Below the pieces are notes generated by a model. That model was not told where the DNA came from. It worked only from the letters and a program-made list of their open reading frames with translations, and did no database searches. 64,000 nt of DNA from Megalopta genalis (taxonomy: Eukaryota > Arthropoda > Insecta > Hymenoptera > Halictidae), in NCBI RefSeq assembly GCF_051020955.1, contig NC_135017.1, positions 32,148,689 to 32,212,688 on the forward strand, given 5' to 3'. The number at the start of each line of letters is the position of its first letter. Position 1 is the first letter of the stretch. Position numbers and translations under genes: made by a program. Shown here piece by piece: positions 33,870-43,800 of the stretch.

Positions 33870-34749
33870 GTACGTCTGTCCGGAAAGAGGTGCGGGATAT
33901 TCTTCCGAAAGGCCCCCCTGGCCGATCAGTACCAGCTTTTGAGAGGTCTATGGAATTTTAACTTCTAACAAAGAACTAACAAAGAGTCCTCTGCCGGCGG
34001 GTGGCGGGAATTTAGACCTAGCGTAAGTCCTCCCACCGCCTGCTACCCTCAGCTATCCGGGAGTCCTTGCATGTGTACGCCGCCCCCGGACACGTCGGGC
34101 GGGATCGGCTCGTTCCCGACCCCGCTCGGCAGCCTCTTTCCGCGACATTATCTGTTCGCAGAAAGAGATTGCTGCCGCCCACTTCCTCGGGCTCTCTTGG
34201 TCAGCTATCGAACGGTATAAAAAACGGTCATTAAAAAACCTCTAAGGACTATTTTGACCATCTTAATCGGCTAGTCCCTTTGGGGTTTTCCGTTTGTTAC
34301 GACGTTAGAACGTCTTTATCGAGGACCGGACCGCCCTCCAATAGGGCACATACACACTAGAGACAACTGAGAGGAATTCCTCAAGGAAGATTAGAGATAA
34401 GATTCCGATTAACGATTGATTTAAATTACACGCCGAGTATGGCCGAGCCTTTTTAGCACATCTTGTACCTGATCGCACAGGACCACTGAGGGTTGACTAC
34501 TCCACACAGGCTAAATAATTCGGAGACGGCTAGGACCCGGGAAACCACAACCAAAAACGGATCTCCCATTATCGCGGACTTCTCAGACGAGATCCTGCGT
34601 CGTCTCATTTCGCCAGGAAGAGGTTTCAACAGACGTAGGTGGTGAAGTGGAAACCCGAAGACATTTTGGCGTATCCTCTGTCGTCAGGGGCGACAGGGAA
34701 GAAAATCGGATGCGGCCTGAGGTTCGCGGCCATCCGTGAGACGGTTCTG
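33870..34749. other. GC-rich block of unknown nature
   Basis: Nearly 900 bp of sequence more GC-rich than its flanks, with TATAAAAAACGG near 34216. A TTAA MITE cuts it at 34750; the block may continue to about 35030 on the other side. It looks like part of a retroelement (an LTR or non-coding internal region), but no paired repeat was found. Confidence 0.25.
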
Positions 34750-35000
34750 TTAACCCCTTGCCGTACTTTGACGAGTCCGACTCGTCATGAAAATTTCTAG
34801 TAATTACTAATTGAGTGTAAATGTTATCCTGTCTTTTAAAATTCGAATAAAATTCTAATCTCTTTTTATGAATATTTAAGCATTCAAGTAAATTTTGGCA
34901 CACAATAAACATCAATTTTCTTTCCTTTCTATGAAACGATTGCAATCGAAAAATTTCTAATCACAGTAACTACGAAGGAAATGCTATGTCAAGGGGTTAA
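34750..35000. mobile_element. TTAA-flanked MITE, third family
   Basis: A 251-bp element with TTAACCCCTTG at the left and its exact inverse CAAGGGGTTAA at the right. The ends include the TTAA duplication. Near the left end there is an ACGAGTCCGACTCGT palindrome. No coding capacity. Confidence 0.75.
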
Positions 35001-35194
35001 TAGAGTTCAACGCGCGACAGATCCATTGAGCTAACAAGGAGAGATCACGGACTTCGAGTCACAGATTTCAGTGAAATTTTTTTGATGACTGCAGAATGAA
35101 AATCTTTTGAGTCATGTTCGAGCGTTTGTGTGAATTGGCATTATTTATGAAAATATTTAATGTTCAAATTTCATCGGGCCGACTGTTGCATATA

Positions 35195-35737
35195 CAGTGG
35201 CCTACAAAAATGTTCGCACACCTTCTAAAACGCAATAATTTTATCAAAATTGAACTAAATAACTGGAATTTTTTTTCATGATAAAGGTCTACTAGATGAT
35301 GACTAAAAGCTTTTTTTTAAATTTTTCTTAGAATGAAAAGGAAAAATTAGAAACTAGAGATAGTAGATCTCGGTAACTGATATGAGTGCTGAAAATTTGA
35401 TCGAAATCTTTGATTCTTGATCAAAAAATTTAATTAATTAATTAAGATTATCAATTAATTTGTTGTAACTCATAACATTATGAATCGATTTCGATAAAAT
35501 TTTCAACATGCATATAAATTACCGAGATCTACGAAAGGCATTTTTTAAATTTTCGTTATAGGCTCAGATAAGAGAGATATTTTTTTTGTCATTCCAAGTA
35601 ATAGCAAAATTAAAAAAAAAATCATTTCAGTCATCGTCTACTAGACTAGTCCCTCTATCATCTAAAAAAATTTCGAGTCATTTAGTTCAGTTAAAAAATA
35701 GTTCTAAAAGGTATATGAACATTTTTGTGGAACACTG
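35195..35737. mobile_element. Fully palindromic Tc1-type MITE
   Basis: The ends are CAGTGGCCTACAAAAATGTT and the inverse of CAGTGTTCCACAAAAATGTT, flanked by TA at 35193-35194 and 35738-35739. Similarity between the halves continues inward for well over 100 bp (AGATCTCGGTAA near 35367 pairs with TTACCGAGATCT near 35519), so almost the whole 543 bp can fold back on itself. No coding capacity. Confidence 0.8.
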
Positions 35738-35740
35738 TAT

Positions 35741-35815
35741 ACCCACTGGCTACGTAAGTTATGTATTAGAACTACAAATTCGGAGGTTGTATAGGTTCGA
35801 TTCCTTTACCCGCAG
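35741..35815 (+). repeat. tRNA-like (SINE head) sequence, left arm
   Basis: TGGCTACGTAAG at 35747-35758 resembles a pol III A box, and GGTTCGATTCC at 35794-35804 is a perfect B box. The spacing fits a tRNA-derived element. A T-rich body follows. The acceptor stem does not look intact, so this is not an annotated tRNA gene. Confidence 0.55.
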
Positions 35816-36100
35816 TTAATTTCTTTTTCCTTCATTTTTCATCAAAAATTAAATTTCTATGAAAGTGATTTTAGCACGGTTAGGCCGCGGCGTTTCTTTA
35901 TTTTGATGTGTGTATACCACTGATGGTTCGACACTTTTTCACGGTTACATTTTGTATTTTCTCTACATTAGTATCGACGTCAAACAGTATACACATCAAA
36001 ACAAAGAAGCGCCACGGAACGTCGCGCAGGCATGACCGCGGTAAAATGACTTTTACAGAAATTTAATTCCTAATCAAAAATAAAGGAAGAAAAATATAAC

Positions 36101-36170
36101 CGCCGAAAAGAATCGAACCCACAATCTCCAGATTTGTGGTCAAATGCGTTACCCACATAGCTATTACAAT
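36101..36170 (-). repeat. tRNA-like (SINE head) sequence, right arm
   Basis: On the minus strand the A-box-like TAGCTATGTGGGTAACGC is followed by GGGTTCGATTC, a B box, at 36110-36120 on the plus-strand scale. It is the inverted homologue of 35741-35815, and the T-rich body matches as well. Confidence 0.6.
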
Positions 36171-36372
36171 ACGTGGAATTCGTTTCTTGTTTCCGAATCT
36201 ATACATAACATTTGGTCCAATGAAATTTGAACATTACATATCTTTATAAATAATGCTATATGCATTATCATCTTTATAAATATATGCGAACATAACTCAA
36301 GTGTTTTTTAGTCTGAATTCACGAAAAAAAATTTCATTGAAATCGGTGACCAGTGTTCGTGATCTCTCCTTG

Positions 36373-36571
36373 CAAGACCTAATTGTATAGAGTAGGGTGG
36401 GGGTACAGAAAGGCAGAGCGATCGCTGCCGAAAACCGCGAGAAACCACTGCCGAGCGAACGCATGTCGCGTTCCGACGTTTTGTAAATCGCTTGTGAACT
36501 AACCTAGTGTCCAATCAAAGTGTTGCGTGCCTTCGGGGCTACTACCAGGCCGACGATCTGCCAGAAACACG
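36373..36571 (+). other. Candidate host first exon ending in a strong splice donor
   Basis: This GC-richer stretch has many CpGs and ends at ...AAACACG followed by GTGAGT at 36572-36577, a textbook 5' splice site. No convincing coding frame is present, so it would be a 5' UTR exon. There is no transcript evidence. Downstream, to 36949, the sequence stays fairly GC-rich but without recognised features. Confidence 0.25.
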
Positions 36572-36949
36572 GTGAGTCGCTCTTTGTAATCTTTCGTGAT
36601 TTTCCTTTCGTGTGGTGGCTCGGAAAATTCAGTGCGAGGACGAGTATCTTTTCGGGTCGTTTCTCTGTATCCGGCGTTGCGGCGCTTCACGCCCCGCCGA
36701 AGCCGCGCTTCACCGGAGGCGACGGAACGTTACATGTTGAATTAGGTCATAATCGCGTTTGGAAGTTTTCCTTGGGAAATTGCGTTTCGAAAGAAGAAAT
36801 GTAACATACGCGCTCTCATTTGCGTGTCAGGAAGGATGAGGAATTCGCGAGTACGCGTCCGCACATCAGCGCGTAGAGTGCCGCACATCCGTGCATGGGC
36901 GGTTGCGATCTCCGCCGCGTTCGCGTTCGTTTCCTGGAAGGAGTATGTA

Positions 36950-37934
36950 CAGTGACTCGCATTAATATTCAGACACGATATTATTAGAAAAATTATTGTT
37001 TCCTTTTATTGTTTATGATAGTATTATTGAATCAATTGTTTTCTCATATAATAAAGCACTTCTTATAGTAAGTAGAAACATAAATTTTGTTTACTTATTG
37101 AGCATGTTCTTTTGTATAATAAGCGATAAACAAGATTGTGACATAATTTAACGTCGCAATAATATTCTGACAGTAAATAAATTACCTTAATTTTATATAA
37201 AATGAAAATCTTTTTAATCATGTTATCATAATTTAATATTTTGTCGGTTGACCCTTTTGTTTTATTACTTCATGTAATCATTTAGGCATGTTATGTTTTT
37301 CCATAACATTTTTCCATAACCGTTTCCATTCGTCTAACAAACGTTGTTTTATCTCTGTCATTTTATCTCGTTGTCGTAGGTGTTGTACGAATTTTGCGGT
37401 CCAATTGATCCCATAAATTTTCAATCGGATTTAAATCAGGCGATGGAGGAGGAGGATGCAATACTTTTGGACAATTTCATAATAAATATTCTTGTACAAT
37501 TCTGGCCTTGTGTTTAGGATCATTGTCCTAATGAAACTTAAAACTGTACGTATACCCATATTTATAGCACTTGTAATTAAATTTTTTTTTAAATGTCCAA
37601 ATACTTCATTTTGTCGATAATACCATCGATAAAAATTAGTTCAATTACACATGTGTGTTAGCAACGTCGTCAATGGAGTACAGTATTTTACTCTGGCATC
37701 TATATAAGATGTGTCCGAATATTTTTGCGACGTTAAATTTTGTCATAATCTTGTCTATCGCTTATTATACAAAAGAATATGTGCAATAAATAAATAAAAT
37801 TTATGTTTCTACTTACTTTAAGAAGTGCTTTATTATATAAGAAAACAATTGATTCAATAATACTATCATAAACAATAGAAAGGAGCAATAATTCTTCTAA
37901 TAATATCGTGTCCAAATATTAATGCGAGTCACTG
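36950..37934 (-). mobile_element. Tc1-like element with ~220-bp terminal inverted repeats
   Basis: CAGTGACTCGCATTAATATT opens at 36950, and its inverse ends at 37934, with TA at 36948-36949 and 37935-37936. The inverted repeats extend to about 37172 and 37715 with few mismatches. Between them lies only the last part of a Tc1-type transposase. This is an internally deleted, non-autonomous copy. Confidence 0.88.
37240..37540 (-). pseudogene. Tc1-type transposase, C-terminal remnant
   Basis: The minus strand reads DNDPKHKARIVQEYLL, with the second catalytic Asp, then PPPPSPDLNPIENLWDQLDR, with the final Glu in the ENLW context. Two or more stops interrupt it. The N-terminal half is absent. Confidence 0.8.
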
Positions 37935-37936
37935 TA

Positions 37937-38301
37937 AAGAGATATTATTATTAGTTTCGTATTCTATTGGTCCCCGGTTTGAACAAACCTGTGCTGCTTG
38001 GTGCCCGTTTGATCCCACGAAAGGGCAACGCGAACGCTACCTATTTCTAATTGGAAGGGCCAATTTAACCTTGGCAAACTTCCTCGTTGGTTGACTAATG
38101 CTGTTTGATTCGTGTTCGATCCTGCTTCCTGTGCTTTCTGTATAGAGGAGGATTCGCTATTTCGACGAAAAACTACAGTAACTTCTCCTGGAAATGCCCA
38201 ACTTCGGGTTGCTTTGAATTTCCCTGCAGTGGTCCTACGCCTATGTAATTTGTTGCTATGCCGATAATAAGGGTCGACGGAAGACAAGATAAAATGGTCT
38301 T
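37937..38301. other. Non-coding stretch
   Basis: No gene or element recognised; the minus frame open across 37964-38365 has no domain character. Confidence 0.3.
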
Positions 38302-38396
38302 GTGGCCTCCGAATTGCCTTCGAATCGTGACATGTGGCTTCCGAATTCCCTTCGAATCGTATCACGTGGCTTCTGAATTGCCTTCGAATCGTAGCA
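38302..38396 (+). repeat. 32-bp tandem repeat x3
   Basis: Three head-to-tail units, each starting GTGGCYTCYGAATT and containing CCTTCGAATCGT, differ by a few substitutions. This is a small local minisatellite. Confidence 0.85.
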
Positions 38397-38457
38397 AAAA
38401 ATTAGAAATAAAAAAGTTAGCTAGCAGGGATTGGAATTAAAATCGAAAATTTGTTAA

Positions 38458-38712
38458 AATTTATTTTCCGTAGCGTCGACCTTGGTCGCTTCAGATCGCG
38501 ATAAAGAAGAAAGACAAAATCGTAGATTGAAAACTTTAACGTCATACGAAAGACTAGACTCTGATATTGAAGGTCGTGGTAATCGGAATCGTGGAAAAAA
38601 TTTTTCAGACCCTAGAGAGACGTTCGAATGCAGAGCTTCCGAGGAGAAGAAACCGAAGGAGGAAAATTCACTTTCGCTAATGAAAAAATATTTTTCATTC
38701 GAAATGATTTAG
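38458..38712 (+). other. Candidate host exon
   Basis: The frame is open to the stop at 38710-38712 and encodes a strongly charged sequence (DRDKEERQNRRLKTL, DPRETFECRASEEKKPKEE). Just inside its start, TTTATTTTCCGTAG ending at 38473 is a good 3' splice acceptor, so an exon from 38474 is possible. It lies about 1.9 kb downstream of the donor at 36572 in the same orientation. No family was recognised, and it could be chance. Confidence 0.25.
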
Positions 38713-40211
38713 GGAGATTATAGTAGAGGCGTTTTGATTGATTGATCTAGACGGCATAGATTATTGCACAATTATTTTTCGCCGACTGCCCCGTTTTTCT
38801 ATAAAAACGAGTCGCGAGGCCCGAAGAATCGCGACTTAGTATTCTCGAATCTGCCGGTTTCAATTCCGACCTTTGAACATTTCTGGGAGAAAATATTGTA
38901 CCCTGACAATATTCGCATTCCAAAAGCAATCGATGGATACACGGTTTAAGCTGATTTAGGCTCGTTTGAAATCGTTTTACGTAAATCTGAGGTAACATTT
39001 TAGCGACATTAACAAAAATATTTTTAAGTTATTACCATTTTATTCTGTTGGATTCAGATTAGGTATAGATTCGTTAGGTATAGATTAAAATTATTATATC
39101 GTAATTATTTCATTCGCACGGGTCTAAGTTAGGGCTAAATTGTACTGGAAGAATCTAGACGTCTCACAATGAAACTAAATGGTCGGAGCACGTGTGCCAG
39201 TGAACGAAAAAAGTTGCAGCTAAACGAGCAGCGAGCATGATGAAGTTCTCATTAAGCCTGTACTGTTCTCTGGGATTCTCCGAGTCTCGTTAAAGTTAAA
39301 CAACGAGATCGAGAAGCAAACGCGATTTCAGAGTTGCCAGAAGATCCTGGGTGAAAAAAAATGGTCGGCACATGATGCACGTTGCGTCCTGTTGGGTCTT
39401 CGTCGCGGAAACTTGGAGAATTTTTACGAAAATCGAACTGTGATCCCATCGATGTCCTAATGTTGATACGTTTAACGTTTCTTGAAAACAGTAAAAAGCG
39501 TGTCGCGAATAATGAAAATAGATGAAACTGTGTTTTGGATATAATTAGTTAAAACAGTGAAAACTGTATTACAATTAGTAAAAATAGTTGAAACAGTATT
39601 TTAAATATTAAGAATAGTAAAAATAGTATTTCAAATACTAAAAATAAATACTTGAAACAGTTTTAGAGATTAAAAAGAATTGAAACAGTATTTTAAATAT
39701 GAACAATTGGACAAATGAATAAAAAACAATCCTCGAATGCATATTTTATCGATCGTCTATCGATTTCACTATCGACCGATACTTTACATTTCTACAGTGA
39801 ATTCCTCGATGTCGCACGATGTCCAACCTCGATATTCGTGTTCCGGTGAACCGGTGAGAGCCCACTTTCCTCCCCCGTGGTAATCGCCAATTTCGCATCG
39901 AGGGCAAATTAATCGGGCGACACTCGCGCCTTTATGAATACCTTATCCGTCGAATAAATGTTTCTCCGATTTTTCAAGCCGTTATCGGCCGGATAGACGC
40001 GATCGTCGCATAAAATAAGCATCGATCAGAATTGCCATATTTCACTGGTGGACGATGGCCGCGCGCGGATAACGGCGTTCTCGTATCGGGAGCTATCGGC
40101 GTAATTAATTAAATATTAAACGATGATTCGGATCGCCGGACCGCCTAGACCGACCGAATATCTGACCTATTAACTCGTCACTTAAACAGTCACTTCACCA
40201 AATTGCGACAC
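38713..40211. other. Non-coding stretch with a degenerate AT repeat
   Basis: Around 39500-39700 a loose repeat of AACAGTATTTTAAATAT-like blocks recurs about five times. The sequence at 39780-40200 is GC-moderate and unique-looking. No gene is supported. Confidence 0.4.
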
Positions 40212-40870
40212 CGTCGATTCAACATAAACAATTCATATAGCTGAAACACACTATCTAGATTCAAATTCAACCGAAAAACACGAATCATCTTCAAATTCTG
40301 CCGAAACACAAATATTTAGTTTCAAATACAGCCGAAACACATGATGTTGCTTTAAATTCAGCAAAAACACACGATATAGCTTCATGTTCAGCCGAGATTC
40401 AATCCAGGCGAAACAGGAGGTATAACACATAATTTGGCTTCGAATACAGCCAGATCATACCATTTGGCTTCGAATTCAGGCAAAACACATGATGTAGCTT
40501 TCAATTCAAATGTAACACATGAATTGTCTTCGAATTAAGCCAGAGCATACGACTTGTCTTCGAATTCAGCAGGCACACACGATGTAGCTTTAAATTTAGC
40601 CGAAACACATGATGAAGCTTTAAATTCAGCAGAAACATACTATATAGCATCAAATTATGACGAAACACACGGGCTAGATGCTAATCCAGCCGAAACACAA
40701 GATATAGCTTCCAATGAATGTGAAACATATTTGGCTTCGAATTCGGGCAAAAAACATGATGTAGCTTTCATTCCAGGTATAACACATGATTTGGCTTCGA
40801 ATTAAGCCAGAACATAAGATTTAGCTTCTAGTTCAGCAGAAAAACACAATATAGCATCAAATTGAGACGA
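40212..40870 (+). repeat. Left-edge, degenerate subfamily of the 30-bp array
   Basis: Units here carry AGCCGAAACAC where later units carry ATGCGAAACAC, so the plus decapeptide reads NSAETHDVAL instead of NPCETHDLAS. They are more diverged from one another and lack the five-unit order. This is the usual state of an array edge. Confidence 0.75.
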
Positions 40871-43800
40871 AACACACGTTTTAGATTCAAATGCATATGA
40901 AACAAAATATTTAGCTTCAAATCCGTGAAAAATTCACGATTTAGATTCAAATCCATGCGAAATACACGACTTAGCTACAAATGCATGCGAAATACACGAT
41001 TTAGCTTCAAATGCAAGCGAAACAAACGATTTAGCTTCAAATCTATGCGAAATATCAGATTTAGCTTCAAATCCAGGCGAAATACATGATTTACCTTCAA
41101 ATTCAAGGCGAAACACACGTATTGGTTTCAAATCAATGCCATATTCACGATTTAGTTTCAAATTCATGCGAAGTACACGATTTAGCTGCAAATGCACGCG
41201 AAATACGCGATTTATCTTCAAATTCGTGCGAAACAAAAGGATTAGCTTCAAATCAATGCATAACAAACGATTTAGCTTCAAATGCAGGCGATGCACGCAA
41301 TCTACGTTCAAATCCATGCGAAATATATGATGTAGCTACAAATTAGAACTTAGCAAACGATTTAGCTACAAATTCGGGCGAAACACACGTATCAGTTTCA
41401 AATCAATGTGAAACTCACGATTTAGTTAAAAATCCAAGCGAAAACAACGAATTAGCTTCAAATCCATGCAAAATGAACGATTTAGATTTAAATCTATGCG
41501 AAACAAACGAATTAACTTCAAATTCATGCGAAATTTACGATTAAGCTACAAATTTTGGCGAAACACATAATTCAACTTCAAATTCAGGCGAAACAAATGA
41601 TTTGGCTTCAAATACTTGCAATATAAATGATTTAGCTTCAACTGCATGCGATACAAACGAGTTAGCTTCAAATCCATGCGAAAAATATGATTAAGCTTCA
41701 AATGCATGGGAAACACATGGTTTAGCTTCAAATCAACGCGGAGTAGAAGGTTAGCTTCAAATCCAAGCGACACATATTATTTAGCTTCACATACTTGCGA
41801 TATAAATGATTTAGCTTCAACTGCATGAGAAACAAACGAATTAGATTTTAATCCATGTGCAACACATGATTTATATTCAAATACATGCGAAACAAATGAT
41901 TTAGCTTCAGATACTTGCGATATAAATGATTTAGCTTCAACTGCATGCGAAACAAACTGGTTAGCTTCAAATCCATGCGAAACATATGATTAAGCTTCAA
42001 ATTCATGCGAAACATATGATTTAGCTTGAGATACTTGCGATATAAATGATTTAGCTTCAACTGCATGCAAAACAAACAAGTTAGCTTCAAATCCATGCGA
42101 AACATATGACTAAGATTCAAATGCATGCAAAACTCATGATTGAGCTTCAAATTCATGCGAAGTAGAAGGTTTAGCTTCAAATCCATGCGAAACAAATGAT
42201 TTAGCTTCAAATACTTGCGATAAAATGATTTAGGTTCAACTGCATGCGAAAGAAACGAGTTAGCTGCAAATCCTTGCGAAACGCATGAATTAGCTTCAGA
42301 TCAATACGAAGTAGAAGGTATAGCTGCAAATCCATGCGAAACAAATGGTTTAGCTTCAAATACCTGTGATATACATGATTTAGCTTCAACTGCATGCGAA
42401 ACAAATGAGTTAGCTTCAAATCCAAACGAAACACATGATTTAGCTTCAAATCAATGCGAAGTAGACGGCTTAGCTTCAAATCCTTGCGACCCAAATGGAT
42501 TAGCTTCAAATACTTGTGATATTCATGATTTAGCTTCAAATGCAGGCGAAACAAACGAGTTAGCTTCAAATCCATGCGAAACACATGATATAGCTTCAAA
42601 TTCATTCGAAACACATGGTTTAGCTTAATAACCATGCGATGCAAATGGTTCAGCTTCAAATACTTGTGATATAAATGATTTAGCTTCAACTGGATGTGAA
42701 ACAAACTTGCTAGCTTCAAAATCAAGCGAAACACATGATTCAGATTCAAATCAATCCGAACTAGAAGGCGTAACTTCAAATCCATTCGAAACAAATTGTT
42801 TAGCTTCAAATACTTGTAATATACATGATTTAGCTTCAACTGCATGCGAAACAATCGAGTTAGCTTCAAATCCACGCGAAACCCATGATTTAGCTTCAAA
42901 TCAATGCGAAGTAGAAGGCATAGTTTCAAATCCATGCGGAACGAATAGTTTAGCTTCAATTACTTGTTTTATACATGAATTAGCTTCAACTGCATGTGAA
43001 ACAATCGAGTTAGCTTTAACTCCATTCGAGACACATGATTCAGCTTCAAATCAATGGGAAGATGCAGGCTTAGCTTCAAATCCATACGACACAAGTGATT
43101 TAGCTTCAAATACTTGCGATATAAGTGATATTGCTTCAAATGCTGGCGAAACAAACGAGTGAGCTTCAAATCCATTTGAAACACATGATTTAGCTTCAAA
43201 TCAATGCGGGATAGTAGGTTTACCTTCAAATACATGTGAAACAAATGATTTAGCTTCAAATACTTGCGATATAAATGATTTAGCTTCAACTGAATGCGAA
43301 ACAGACGAGTTAGCTTCAAATCCATGCGAAACGCATGATTTAGCTTCAAATCAATGAGAAGTAGAAGGTCTTGCTTCAAATCCATGCGAAACAATTAACT
43401 TAGCTTCAAATACTTGCGATATAAATGATTTAGGTTCAACTGCATGCGAAACAAACGAGTAAGCTTCAAATCCATGCGAAACACATGACTTAGCTTCAAA
43501 TCAATGCGGAGTAGAAGGTTTGGCTTCAAATGCATGCGAAACACACGATTTAGATTCAAATCAATGCGGACTAGAAGGTTTAGCTTCAAATCCATGCAAA
43601 ACAAATGATTTAACATCAATTATTTGCGATATAAATGATTAAGCTTCAACTGGAAGCGAAACAAATGAGTTAGCTTCGAATCCACGCGAAACGCTTGATA
43701 TAGCTTCATATCAATGCGAAGTATAAGGTGTAGCTTCAACTCCATGCGAAACAAACGAGTTAGCTTCAAATCCATGCGAAATACATGAATTAGCTTCAAA

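Larger units (their letters stand above)
35035..36372. repeat. Large palindromic (foldback) element with tRNA-like arms
   Basis: The outer arms match in inverse order: CAAGGAGAGATCACG at 35035 pairs with the region ending at 36372. Further inverse matches include TTCAATGAAATTTTTTT, GCATTATTTAT and AATGTTCAAATTTCAT. The inner arms, 35741-35922 and 35984-36172, each hold a tRNA-like head reading toward the centre. The central spacer is about 60 bp. The left arm was later interrupted by the MITE at 35195-35737. Without that MITE the palindrome is about 790 bp. Confidence 0.75.

Noticed and set aside
35741..36170. Functional tRNA genes
   Set aside because: The B boxes are good, but the acceptor stems do not pair convincingly and both copies carry SINE-like bodies.
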